This document shows, piece by piece, positions 16,656-25,092 of a stretch of 64,000 nt of DNA (position 1 is its first letter; each line of letters opens with the position of its first letter). A model generated the notes under the pieces. It was not told the DNA's origin and searched no databases. It was given only the letters and a program-made list of their open reading frames with translations. This DNA comes from JAKVAV01 sp047632755 (GTDB taxonomy: Bacteria > Bacteroidota > Bacteroidia > Flavobacteriales_D > Cryomorphaceae). Both the position numbers and the translations under genes were made by a program. The stretch is from contig JBLIDT010000007.1 in NCBI GenBank assembly GCA_047632755.1, positions 1 to 64,000 on the forward strand, given 5' to 3'.

Positions 16656-17803
16656 TTTTTTTTAGCCAAAAGGCGATCGTAAGTGTTCAGCTGATCGGCA
16701 ATAAAATGTTTTCTGCTAAATCTGTCTCTTCCTTCCAACGCATTTATTGCCCATACATTCAACTCTTCCCGATCCACCAAAAGTCTTTCCATCGCTGCGC
16801 TTAAATGTTCAACATCGTATTCAGATAATACCAATCCATCGACATTGTTTCGCACCACTTCTTTGCATCCTCGGCTATTAATAGTAATCACAGGAACGCC
16901 CATGGATAGTGACTCCATTAGATTCACAGGTAGGCCTTCGCGCTCACTCGGGAAAACGTTTAAATCAGCAATGGCGAGATAATCCTGGACGTTTTCTTTC
17001 CATCCAACTCTAACTATATCACTGTCTTCCTTTAGCGCTTTTTCAAAACGTTGTTGTTTTGAAGTGGGGTGAATTCGGTCTTTCTCCCCAATTAGCAAAA
17101 GCTTGATATCGCTATGCTTCTCCTTTAACTGAAGAAATGATAAAACCACCTTGTCAAAACCTTTGAAGTGCGTTTGTCTGCCAATGAATATGAAAACGAA
17201 ATCTTCTTTTTTCACACTGTTTTCCTCTCTCAGCATCTGCTTGGTTTCTTCGCTCACGTTCTTTGGGTCAAAACGATCTAAGTCGCATCCCATGCCGAAA
17301 GAGTTCAAAACACTTACCGTTGCTTTTGGAGCTTTTTCTTTCAAGTATTCTTTGTCGTCTTGTGTGAGAACAAATACTTCATCAACTCTCTCTGAACTCC
17401 ATCGTTCGGCTTGTGAAATAGCGTATTTGCGCCATCCTTTAATTAAGGGCGAGCCTAGGCCATGTATGGTGCCAGTTGATACAGGCCAGGGGTCTTTTTT
17501 GCCTAGCATGGTAGTAAACAGTGCTGCGGAAAAGTGAATATTGATTAAGTCGGGCTTAATTTCTTGGACTAGAGCATTTACCTGTCTTGCCGCCGAAATG
17601 TGCTTGAGAGGAGCTAGTGCTCTTGGGAAATCGATGTGGTGTACCTCGCATTCTATACCTCTGCGGTAGGCATCGATCCGAGCAATATGCCTTCGCGAAG
17701 TGGCTAGGTGAACCTCATGGTTGCGCTCAATCAATTCATGAGTTAAGTCCTCAAGAAAGGTGAAGTAATTGGTGATGGATGGGATAACAAAAAGAAGCTT
17801 CAT
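16652..17803 (-). CDS. Glycosyltransferase family 4
   Basis: The 383-residue GT-B enzyme, started at MKLLFVIPSITNYFTFLEDL, has an N-terminal Rossmann-like half and a C-terminal donor-binding half with FIGRQTHFKGFDKVV (about 208-222) and NVFPSEREGLPVNLMESLSMG (about 285-305); the E-x7-E motif is EGLPVNLME. It is a retaining transferase probably acting on a lipid-linked sugar or surface polymer. It stands alone, not in the 5-11 kb glycan cluster. The in-frame extension to 17857 has no support because the family begins at the first strand. Confidence 0.88.
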   Translation of the reverse strand: MKLLFVIPSITNYFTFLEDLTHELIERNHEVHLATSRRHIARIDAYRRGIECEVHHIDFPRALAPLKHISAARQVNALVQEIKPDLINIHFSAALFTTMLGKKDPWPVSTGTIHGLGSPLIKGWRKYAISQAERWSSERVDEVFVLTQDDKEYLKEKAPKATVSVLNSFGMGCDLDRFDPKNVSEETKQMLREENSVKKEDFVFIFIGRQTHFKGFDKVVLSFLQLKEKHSDIKLLLIGEKDRIHPTSKQQRFEKALKEDSDIVRVGWKENVQDYLAIADLNVFPSEREGLPVNLMESLSMGVPVITINSRGCKEVVRNNVDGLVLSEYDVEHLSAAMERLLVDREELNVWAINALEGRDRFSRKHFIADQLNTYDRLLAKKN

Positions 17804-17875
17804 TAGTGCAAGTCGATGCCAGTACAAATATAGAAATCCGTTACTGCCGATATCCAATCCAATTTTAAATGAAGG

Positions 17876-18805
17876 TTAATTCAGCTTTAACTGATCGCCT
17901 GCTTTGGCTTGGTAGTTCGTGGCTAGCTCTGAGAATTTCAAAATCTTTTTGATTTTGACGCCATATTTCTGAGAGACATCGCGAAGTGTCTCGCCTTCTC
18001 TTACAGTATGAATGTCGTAATCTCGGTTTTTGCCTCTTTTGGGTTGAAGGTATACGATCGCGCCCTTTTTGATGCGCTCACTATCTCCCAAGTCATTGTA
18101 CTTCTTTATTTGCCATGGGCCCATGTCCATGCGTTTGGCAAGTGCTTCGGGAGTATAGTCATCATCGGCGATTACGTATTTTATCCGATTGGAGCTTTGT
18201 TGAATTTGCAAACCTCTTTGAATCTCCAACACAATCTCACCGCTCGAGCCTGTGGGCTTAGTAGATTTTGTTTTGGCATTGCGGTTAGATCCAGGTTTAT
18301 CATATTGAGTCAGATTGTTTTCCTCAATCAATCTTATCAATAAGTCGGGATACCTGGGGTTTGTCGCATACCCCGCTTTTTTTAGACCTCTTGCCCAAGA
18401 CTTGTAGTCCGTTAATCGGTAGTCGAATAAGAAACTGTAGCGGCTTCTTTGCAAAAATACGCTGTGATCGTTAAAGCTTTCCTGAGCGCTGCGGTACTTT
18501 CGAAAACACTCATTTCGCTTGTCGTCGTCGTGGTAGACTTTCTTTCCTTGCCAATCATGGCACTTTATGCCGAAGTGATTATTAGCCCCTCGGGCCAATT
18601 CACTATTGCCATCTCCGCTTTCCAATATGGCTTGCGCCAAAGTGATGCTAGCGGGGATTCCATATTTCTCCATTTGGTCGATCGCAACGTCTTTCCATTG
18701 GGCAATGTACTCCGCTCGAGTATTGCGCTTATTGGGATCACCCTCAGCCAAGGCCGCCAGAGATATAAAGAAGGCTAGTAGGAGTGTAACTTGCTTTCTC
18801 AACAT
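17876..18805 (-). CDS. Glucosaminidase (GH73-like) with two LysM domains
   Basis: The 309-residue exported protein starts at 18805 (MLRKQVTLLLAFFIS) with a signal peptide of about 20 residues. A mannosyl-glycoprotein endo-beta-N-acetylglucosaminidase domain (about 35-165) has AQAILESGDGNSELA with the likely catalytic Glu62, NNHFGIKC and RKYRSAQESFNDH. Two LysM modules follow (about 209-257 and 263-307), which bind peptidoglycan glycan strands. It should cut between GlcNAc and MurNAc in the periplasm, in wall turnover or daughter-cell separation. I chose this start because the preceding in-frame 29 codons would hide the signal peptide. Confidence 0.9.
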   Translation of the reverse strand: MLRKQVTLLLAFFISLAALAEGDPNKRNTRAEYIAQWKDVAIDQMEKYGIPASITLAQAILESGDGNSELARGANNHFGIKCHDWQGKKVYHDDDKRNECFRKYRSAQESFNDHSVFLQRSRYSFLFDYRLTDYKSWARGLKKAGYATNPRYPDLLIRLIEENNLTQYDKPGSNRNAKTKSTKPTGSSGEIVLEIQRGLQIQQSSNRIKYVIADDDYTPEALAKRMDMGPWQIKKYNDLGDSERIKKGAIVYLQPKRGKNRDYDIHTVREGETLRDVSQKYGVKIKKILKFSELATNYQAKAGDQLKLN

Positions 18806-18923
18806 GTTATCAACAAGGTATTTGGTGTGTAAATAAACAAGTTTCCCAAAGTTATCGGTACTTTCAGTGTTCAAAGTTAGTGCCCCTTGCACTTATCCAC
18901 AGAGAGCTGTGAAATTAACAATT

Positions 18924-19859
18924 CTAGTAAATTTTCATTCCTTCTCTCGCTTCCATTGCAGGGATTCCTTGCATGCCTCCGCTGTGTATAAGTAGCCATT
19001 TTTCTTTTCTATCAAGCCTCACCTTATTTGCCAATTCGTACATCGCAAAGGCTGTCTTCCCGGTGTACACAGGATCGAGTTTAACGCCTGTTTCAATAGT
19101 GAAATTGCGCATGAATTCGATCAGCTCAGGTTTTATTTTGGCGTATCCTCCAAAGTGTGCGTTGGTGATCAGGTGAATCTTCGAAAGTATTTCTATCTCG
19201 GTTTCTTCATCATTGAATGTCTTCTTCACGTATGCGCTAACGGTATCATACAAAAAATCACCTCCCTTTAAAGCTGAGACACCATAAATGTCGGAACCAG
19301 TTCTATTGGCAATGGCCATACCGCTCAAAGTTGTGGCAGTGCCACAAGCCAAAAAGATTCGATCGTATTTTAACTCCAACTCTGACATGATCTCGCTGCA
19401 ACCTTGAACCCCGTAGTGGTTTTGACCTCCTTGAGGAATGAGGTAGAATGGTCCGAAACGGTGGCGCAGAGATTCAATGTAGTCACGGTCTTCAATTTCG
19501 CGAAATTCCGCTCGACTCACTCGGTGAATCTCCATCCCGTTCTGAGTTGCTGATTTGAGCGTCGGGTTTTCCAAGTCGACTTCTTCTCCTCTGATTATTC
19601 CGATGGTTTTGAGCCCGTGTAATTTTGCTGCGGCCGCTGTGGCTGCAATATGATTGGAGTGAGCTCCACCAAAAGTTAAGATGGTCTCTCTTTCACTTTG
19701 TATCGCGTTGCGGATGTTCCATTTTAATTTCCGCCACTTATTCCCCGAGACTTCATTGTGAATCAAGTCGTCTCGTTTGATGGAGAGAAGTATTCCCTTT
19801 TTATTCAAAAATTCTGTTGGTACCTCCTGTTCTATCGATGGAAGTTGAAAAGTTTTCAT
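18924..19859 (-). CDS. PLP-dependent ACC deaminase/D-cysteine desulfhydrase-like enzyme
   Basis: The 311-residue fold-type II PLP enzyme has SGNKWRKLK with the Schiff-base Lys41, the cofactor-binding GGAHSNH (64-70), a glycine loop CGTATTLSGMA (about 172-182) and a C-terminal HSGGMQG. These are hallmarks of the 1-aminocyclopropane-1-carboxylate deaminase/D-cysteine desulfhydrase family, which deaminate small amino acids to a 2-oxoacid and ammonia. Sequence alone does not separate the two activities. It starts only 19 nt from the rnhB start on the other strand, so the two promoters must overlap the genes. Confidence 0.85.
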   Translation of the reverse strand: MKTFQLPSIEQEVPTEFLNKKGILLSIKRDDLIHNEVSGNKWRKLKWNIRNAIQSERETILTFGGAHSNHIAATAAAAKLHGLKTIGIIRGEEVDLENPTLKSATQNGMEIHRVSRAEFREIEDRDYIESLRHRFGPFYLIPQGGQNHYGVQGCSEIMSELELKYDRIFLACGTATTLSGMAIANRTGSDIYGVSALKGGDFLYDTVSAYVKKTFNDEETEIEILSKIHLITNAHFGGYAKIKPELIEFMRNFTIETGVKLDPVYTGKTAFAMYELANKVRLDRKEKWLLIHSGGMQGIPAMEAREGMKIY

Positions 19860-19892
19860 TGCCTCAAAGGTAGTTTCAATGCCTTATCTTCG
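19859..19892 (+). promoter_or_regulatory. Promoter-like boxes at the start of rnhB
   Basis: TTG at 19859-19861 and TATCTTCG at 19885-19892 are 23 nt apart, as in other promoters of this window. The second box lies inside the reading frame if rnhB starts at ATG 19879 but 4 nt before an in-frame GTG at 19897, which would make a leaderless mRNA. This favours the GTG start. Confidence 0.4.
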
Positions 19893-20499
19893 CTATGTGG
19901 CGAGGTTAAAATCTTTTTTTAGAAAAGGTCAACTGGAGGTTGGCTGCGACGAAGCAGGTCGCGGATGCTTGGCAGGGCCAGTTGTGGCTTCAGCTGTCAT
20001 TCTTCCCAAAAGATGGAATCATCCGCTTTTGAATGACTCAAAAAAATTAACTGAAAACCAGAGGGATAAGGTGAGAGAAGCCATATTGAATGATGTCGAA
20101 CACCATTCGGTTGGCGTCTGCAGTCATCAAGAGATTGATGAAATCAATATTCTCAATGCCTCTTTTTTAGCAATGCATCGAGCCCTTGATGGCTTATCTG
20201 TAATTCCCGATTGCATACTCGTTGACGGGAATCGGTTTACTCCTTATCATTCCATCAATCACTTCTGCATTATTCAAGGCGATGGGATTTACAGGAGCAT
20301 AGCAGCTGCTTCCATTCTTGCCAAGACCCACCGAGATGCACTTATGAGAGAGCTACATAAAGAGCATCCTGAATATGGATGGGATAGAAATAAAGGGTAT
20401 CCCACCAAAAGCCACCGGAAAGCTATCGTTGAGATCGGAGCCTCTCCTCACCACCGCATGTCCTTCAGGCTGCTGCCACAACTGGGAAAAGAACTTTAA
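19879..20499 (+). CDS. rnhB: Ribonuclease HII
   Basis: RNase HII cuts RNA in RNA-DNA hybrids and starts repair of single ribonucleotides in DNA. The four metal-binding acids are in place: Asp24 and Glu25 in GCDEAGRG, Asp116 in ILVDGN and Asp153 in AKTHRD; SKKL and YGWDRNKGYPT also match. The longest form is 206 residues from ATG 19879. A shorter form of 200 residues from GTG 19897 (then ARLKSFF) fits the usual short N-terminus and the promoter box at 19885-19892, so the true start may be 19897. Monocistronic. Confidence 0.95.
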   Translation: MPYLRYVARLKSFFRKGQLEVGCDEAGRGCLAGPVVASAVILPKRWNHPLLNDSKKLTENQRDKVREAILNDVEHHSVGVCSHQEIDEINILNASFLAMHRALDGLSVIPDCILVDGNRFTPYHSINHFCIIQGDGIYRSIAAASILAKTHRDALMRELHKEHPEYGWDRNKGYPTKSHRKAIVEIGASPHHRMSFRLLPQLGKEL

Positions 20500-20787
20500 T
20501 TTCTGTTCACACCAATCTGTTTGAACGAGAGGGTGTAACTTCATGACATTACGGAAAGCTTCCTTAGAGTCTGTCCATAAACCTCAGATTCTGAGCTAGT
20601 AAGTTCGATAGCAACGCACGAAGTTTTTAGCCAAATCGATCTCACAACCGAAGGTATTATAAAGAAGTGGGCTCTGGTCAATGTGATGCATTGAGTGCTG
20701 CTGAAGAGACTCTTTTTAAAACAAGTGAAAGGAAGATAGCGGACTTATAGAAAGACTCTACTTAACTTTACACCAAATGCTTTATTT
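20500..20787. other. Intergenic region with half of a dispersed direct repeat
   Basis: This 288-nt gap holds no convincing coding frame. It contains GACTC-TTTTTAAAACAAGTG at 20708-20727 and GACTCTAC at 20754-20761, both repeated near 24.4 kb, and TCTGTCCAT near 20573, whose reverse complement lies near 23704. It looks like accumulated non-coding or remnant repeat DNA plus the promoter of the next gene. Confidence 0.45.
20708..20727 (+). repeat. Direct repeat, copy 1
   Basis: A 20-nt word that differs at one position from 24389-24408 in the same orientation (C or G at position 5); TTTTTAAAACAAGTG is identical in both. GACTCTAC follows at 20754-20761 here and at 24423-24430 in the other copy. 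The pair brackets the DUF3352-like gene and efp. Confidence 0.6.
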
Positions 20788-23523
20788 GTGCTGAGAAAAA
20801 TCCTAAACGTCGTCATCCTAGGTGGACTTGCGGCGATTGCCTTTTACTGGTTTTATCGAGATTTTGAAAGACCCGAAACGGATGATTTCGATACGCTATC
20901 GGCTATTCCACAAACCGCTGCGGTTATTTTTGAATCTCGTGATTTGACCGAAGTTTGGCGGGATCTATCGTCGGAGAGTTTGATCTGGGATGAACTACAG
21001 GCTACAGAATATTTTTTTCGTCTCAACGATTTGGGGCAGAATTTAGATAGCCTCATTAGAAATGACTCCAAATTGCGTGGTCTCCTTGCGGCAAAACCAA
21101 TTGCTGTGTCAGTCCACATGACGGGTGGCCAAGAGTATGGATATCTGTTTGCGATGCAGCTTGACCTGGATGCAGATCAGCCCGAAGTTCACGAGGCTTT
21201 GCGTACAACTTTTCGTTCCACAGAAAACGAGTCAAGGGTTTACGATGGAGAAAACATAAACTCCTTTTTATCACCATTTTTTGATGGGCGGATGTTCTAC
21301 TTTATCAAGGGTGAACTCTTGGTGTTTAGCCTTTCGGAGGTTCTTGCTGAGGAGTCCGTAAGAACCTTGGTGCAGAATGCATCTGTCTTGGGTCAGAAGC
21401 AATTTATTGCAGTAAGACAAACTATTGATGATGATGCAAGAGCCCATCTGTATGTGAACTACGAGCAATTGAAGCCAATCCTTGCCCAGTATGCTTCATC
21501 CAAAAGTCAAGAAGCCGATTTCTTTAATCAGCCCTTTGCAGACTGGTCTGCACTTGACTTTTTGATTGAAAATGATGCGGTATTTTTGAATGGATTTGTT
21601 GTTGCTAGCGACAGCTCTCGCGCATGGCTTGATGCATTTTCTGGGCAAGAGCCACCCAAGATTAGGCTTTTGAAGTACCTCCCTTCTAATACAGCATATT
21701 TCGCTTTTTTAGGATATGGAGATTATGGAACTTACCGCATAGAGAAGCGGAAAAAGCTAGAAAAAAACGGGAGCTTATTCAAGGCTGACAATACAATTCA
21801 AAAGATCAATCAAGCCTGCAATTGTGATTGCGAAAACTTAGGTGCTTCTTGGATAGGGAGTCAGGCCCTTGCTTTTATTACTGAGCCATCTTCAAAAGAG
21901 TACGATCAAAATATGTTTGCCGTTTTTGAGTCTGAGGATTCTGAAAGTGCTGTGGATTTACTGAAAGAATTTGCTTCTGGGATGGGTGAGTTGGAGGAGC
22001 TGGAATTTGAGGGGAAAAGCTACTTCAGACTGCCTGTTGGCGACTTTTATGGAACTGCTGTAGGAAGCGTCTTTGGGGGTCTTGTCGATCCATTTGTGGC
22101 GCGTGTAGAAGATGCCATTGTCATGGCCAATTCTGAGAATGCCATCAGGAACTATTTTTCTGCCATTCAATCAGGGCGATCATTCCTTGAAACGGAAGAA
22201 TATGGAGACTTGCAAAATCACCTTTTTACAGACGCGCATTTCGTTCTTTACAGCTCATTGGCAAAAAGTCCATCGATCTTTCGAAATATTTTGGACGAGA
22301 AATTTGACGGTGGCCTAGAGCGTCAAACGGAGGTATTGCGAAACTTCAGATCATTCGCTTATCAAATCAGCCATTCGACGGGAGACTTATTCTACAACAA
22401 CGTATACCTCAAACAAGGTTCGGATTATAAAAAAGAAACAGGGGCCTTGTGGGAGGTGAAACTCAAGGCGGAGGCCAAGGGAAAAACACATCTGGTAAAA
22501 AACCATTACACGGGTGTTCTAGAGACCTTAGTTCAGGATAAGAACAATAGAATTTATTTGATTTCGAACAACGGTAAAGTTGTCTGGGAAACCACATTGG
22601 ACGGCCCAATTATGGGCAGTGTCAAACAGGTGGATGTCTACAAGAATAAGAAGCTTCAAATGCTTTTTAACACACCCAACAGAGTGTATTTGCTCGATCG
22701 AAACGGGAATGCAGTGGAGTCCTTTCCAATAGAATTGAAGTCTGCAGCTACTGCCGAAGTGAGCGTGGTCGATTACGATAAGAGCCGCGATTACCGAATT
22801 TTTATTCCGACTGAAGGAGAGGAAATTCTTTGTTTCGATTCTTATGGAAAGCTGGTGCAAGGATGGAATTATACTGGTGGGTCGGGTGACATCGTTCTAC
22901 CCGTCGAGCATATTAGAATAAAACGCAAAGACTACTTATTTTCCTTAACGGAAGGGGGAGATGTTTTACTCCTGAATAGGAAAGGAGAACCCAGACACAA
23001 AGTTTCTAAAAAGGCTGCAGGGTTTGAGTTGGGAGGATACAAACTCGATATCGGATCGAAAATCAGTAATTCCTCACTTTACTTTGCTGACTTAACGGGC
23101 ACGGCATTTCGATTGCGATTTGACGATAGCATAGAGAAACTCCAGCCACGGTCGCAGAATTCATCTGACTATTTCTTTGCTAAGCTGGACAATGACGACT
23201 CCATGGATTTTGGCTTACTCTATAAAGAGTCTTTTGCGGCCTTCAGCTTTCAGGGAGATATCCTTTTTGACACTGAGCTCTCGCAGAGTGATTCTGAACA
23301 AATAGCGGTGCACCGCTCAGGAAGTTCAACGTTATTGAGCGTGCTCAACTCTAGTCAAAATCAAGTCTACCTTTTTGATGTCAATGGTAAGGCCATTCCT
23401 GGCTTTCCCGTGTTCGGTTCGTCTATCCCCTCTTTGGGAGATATCAACCTCGACGGGTATTCCAATCTAATTACAACGGGGAAAGGTGGTCATGTTTACG
23501 CTTACTCAATAGAGCAGAATTAA
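20788..23523 (+). CDS. DUF3352-like membrane-anchored protein with a C-terminal beta-propeller
   Basis: The 911-residue protein starts with a GTG (GTG CTG AGA AAA); the ATG 11 nt upstream is out of frame. A single N-terminal membrane segment (about 6-23) is followed by a long alpha/beta region (about 40-540) that resembles DUF3352, then a region of repeated strands (about 560-911) with recurring IYLISNNGKVVWE, VYLLDRNGNAVESFP, ILCFDSYGKLVQGW, VYLFDVNGKAIPGFP units. These units look like blades of a PQQ/WD40-type propeller. It is probably anchored in the inner membrane facing the periplasm. Function is not known; a sensor, scaffold or assembly factor are all possible. Confidence 0.7.
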   Translation: MLRKILNVVILGGLAAIAFYWFYRDFERPETDDFDTLSAIPQTAAVIFESRDLTEVWRDLSSESLIWDELQATEYFFRLNDLGQNLDSLIRNDSKLRGLLAAKPIAVSVHMTGGQEYGYLFAMQLDLDADQPEVHEALRTTFRSTENESRVYDGENINSFLSPFFDGRMFYFIKGELLVFSLSEVLAEESVRTLVQNASVLGQKQFIAVRQTIDDDARAHLYVNYEQLKPILAQYASSKSQEADFFNQPFADWSALDFLIENDAVFLNGFVVASDSSRAWLDAFSGQEPPKIRLLKYLPSNTAYFAFLGYGDYGTYRIEKRKKLEKNGSLFKADNTIQKINQACNCDCENLGASWIGSQALAFITEPSSKEYDQNMFAVFESEDSESAVDLLKEFASGMGELEELEFEGKSYFRLPVGDFYGTAVGSVFGGLVDPFVARVEDAIVMANSENAIRNYFSAIQSGRSFLETEEYGDLQNHLFTDAHFVLYSSLAKSPSIFRNILDEKFDGGLERQTEVLRNFRSFAYQISHSTGDLFYNNVYLKQGSDYKKETGALWEVKLKAEAKGKTHLVKNHYTGVLETLVQDKNNRIYLISNNGKVVWETTLDGPIMGSVKQVDVYKNKKLQMLFNTPNRVYLLDRNGNAVESFPIELKSAATAEVSVVDYDKSRDYRIFIPTEGEEILCFDSYGKLVQGWNYTGGSGDIVLPVEHIRIKRKDYLFSLTEGGDVLLLNRKGEPRHKVSKKAAGFELGGYKLDIGSKISNSSLYFADLTGTAFRLRFDDSIEKLQPRSQNSSDYFFAKLDNDDSMDFGLLYKESFAAFSFQGDILFDTELSQSDSEQIAVHRSGSSTLLSVLNSSQNQVYLFDVNGKAIPGFPVFGSSIPSLGDINLDGYSNLITTGKGGHVYAYSIEQN

Positions 23524-23599
23524 AGTCTGGACATCATAGTCGAGTGTCTGCCCCAGGGAGTTCAAGATCAAGGCTTGCGCAGCTATGAAAATAAGGACT

Positions 23600-23612
23600 C
23601 CGCCATAGGCGG
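23600..23612. repeat. Small GC-rich hairpin
   Basis: CCGCC (23600-23604), ATA loop, GGCGG (23608-23612). It lies just before a longer hairpin in the gap between two convergent genes. No T-run follows. Confidence 0.5.
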
Positions 23613-23623
23613 GTGCCTGTATT

Positions 23624-23677
23624 GCTTTCAGCTTGATCTAAGATTTTCAGGGTAAGTCATTAGATCAAGCAGAAGGC
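23624..23677. repeat. Long hairpin between convergent genes
   Basis: GCTTGATCTAA (23631-23641) and TTAGATCAAGC (23660-23670) are an exact 11-bp inverted repeat; the stem extends outwards with one mismatch and a G-T pair to about 23624/23677. It lies between the convergent DUF3352-like and efp genes. It lacks a T-run on either strand, so it may act as a transcription barrier, an mRNA 3'-end stabiliser, or be a remnant of a small mobile repeat. Confidence 0.55.
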
Positions 23678-23718
23678 GTGACGTAAGGCAGATATTGGAA
23701 TGTATGGACAGATACTAA

Positions 23719-24285
23719 TTAGTCTTTTACGCGCTCGTTATACTCGCCCTTGCGCGTATCTACTTTGATTTTGTCTCCTATGTCAATGAAGAGAGGAACT
23801 CGAATCTCAGCTCCCGTATCAATCGTAGCAGGCTTCATCGTGTTTGTGGCTGTATCTCCTTTTACGCCCGGCTCTGTGTATGTTACTTCTGCTTCTATAA
23901 ACGAAGGAAGATCTACTGACAATGGCGTCTCCTCGTCGGCATTGAAGATGATCGTTACCATCATTTCCTCCTGAAGGTATTCTGGCTGCTCTACCATGTG
24001 CTTTTCGATGAAAATCTGCTCAAACGTGCCAGTATGCATGAAATGATATCCATTTTCCTCTTGATACAGATACTGGTGAGGACGGTTCTCAATTCTTACA
24101 GGGTCAATGGAATGACCTGCCGAAAAAGTGTGGTCTATGGTTTTGCCGTTTTCGAGGTTCTTTATTTTCGTTCTCACGAAGGCTGGACCTTTACCGGGCT
24201 TCACATGTTGAAATTCTACTACGAAGTAAAGTTTGCCATTGTGACGGATGCAAAGTCCGTTTCTTATATCAGAGGTATTCGCCAT
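23719..24285 (-). CDS. efp: Elongation factor P
   Basis: EF-P rescues ribosomes stalled on polyproline stretches. The 188-residue product, started at MANTSDIRNG, shows the three-domain tRNA-mimic layout: KOW-like domain I with the tip loop VKPGKGPAFVR (Lys32 is the residue modified or presented at the peptidyl transferase centre), domain II (EYLQEEMMVTIIFN) and the C-terminal GDTATNTMKPATIDTGAEIRVPLFI signature. Frame upstream to 24354 is leader. It follows the lipid A genes in the same direction, a common Bacteroidota order, but 177 nt separate it from the ABC gene. Confidence 0.97.
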   Translation of the reverse strand: MANTSDIRNGLCIRHNGKLYFVVEFQHVKPGKGPAFVRTKIKNLENGKTIDHTFSAGHSIDPVRIENRPHQYLYQEENGYHFMHTGTFEQIFIEKHMVEQPEYLQEEMMVTIIFNADEETPLSVDLPSFIEAEVTYTEPGVKGDTATNTMKPATIDTGAEIRVPLFIDIGDKIKVDTRKGEYNERVKD

Positions 24286-24388
24286 TTTTCTTGTGTTTAG
24301 AGTTCTTACATTTAGTTTAGTGGCCAAGCTAGAGAGTCTATTAGCAAGGCGCACGTAGTTTTAAAAATCAAGGTTGACTAATGTCAAT

Positions 24389-24408
24389 GACTGTTTTTAA
24401 AACAAGTG
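24389..24408 (+). repeat. Direct repeat, copy 2
   Basis: Second copy of the 20-nt word at 20708-20727, one mismatch, same orientation, with GACTCTAC at 24423-24430. It lies between efp and the ABC ATPase gene. Confidence 0.6.
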
Positions 24409-24462
24409 CAACGCCGACAATGGACTCTACAGGCTGACACTATTTAAGCCAAAAATAGAAAA

Positions 24463-25092
24463 TTAGATAGGCTTGAATTTTTCAATTTCAATTTTTTCTT
24501 CGCAAAAGAAGTATTCATCCTCCTGCAGGTTCGAAGCTACAAGTAAAATTCTGTCCATTCGAAATTCTTCAATAGTGCTTCTGTACCAGTCGATTGCTTT
24601 TCTGTCAAGGTTGCTGGTGGGCTCGTCTAAGAAGATGGCTTTGACATCGCTCATTACGGCTAGACCAATTCTGACGCGTTGCTTCATTCCCGATGAAAAA
24701 TATTTGACCGGCTTATTGGCAGCTCTTTTAAGGTCTATCAGTTCGGAGAAATCCGAGACCTGAATTTGTTGAATTGAAGGCTTAAGCGAGAAATGAAATT
24801 CCGCCAATTCATCGAGGGTTAGCTCTTCGTAAAGCTCGAGATAAGGAGCGCAAATACTGAAGTATTTATAGGCGTCAGATTGTTTGACAGTTTTACCGTT
24901 AAAGCGGTAGATCACTTCGCCAGAGCTGAGTGGGGCATATCCAAAAACGGATCTGAGTGCTGTGCTTTTTCCCGATCCGTTTCCTCCTAAAAAAACAGTG
25001 GCGCTTCCCGATCGAAAAGTCGCATTGAGATTCTTAAAAATCCATTCGCTGTTGTAGCGTTTCCCAGCATTTTTGAGATCAATCTCAAACAT
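24463..25092 (-). CDS. Orphan ABC transporter ATPase in the lipid A operon
   Basis: The 209-residue protein is a lone nucleotide-binding domain: Walker A GGNGSGKST (36-44), signature FSSGMKQ (132-138) and Walker B AIFLDE (152-157). The H-loop position reads VASNLQ, with Asn188 in place of the switch His. No permease gene is next to it. Its start overlaps the lpxA stop by 8 nt, so it is translated with the lipid A genes. It could pair with a distant permease for lipid or LPS export, or be a soluble ABC protein with a regulatory role. Confidence 0.8.
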   Translation of the reverse strand: MFEIDLKNAGKRYNSEWIFKNLNATFRSGSATVFLGGNGSGKSTALRSVFGYAPLSSGEVIYRFNGKTVKQSDAYKYFSICAPYLELYEELTLDELAEFHFSLKPSIQQIQVSDFSELIDLKRAANKPVKYFSSGMKQRVRIGLAVMSDVKAIFLDEPTSNLDRKAIDWYRSTIEEFRMDRILLVASNLQEDEYFFCEEKIEIEKFKPI

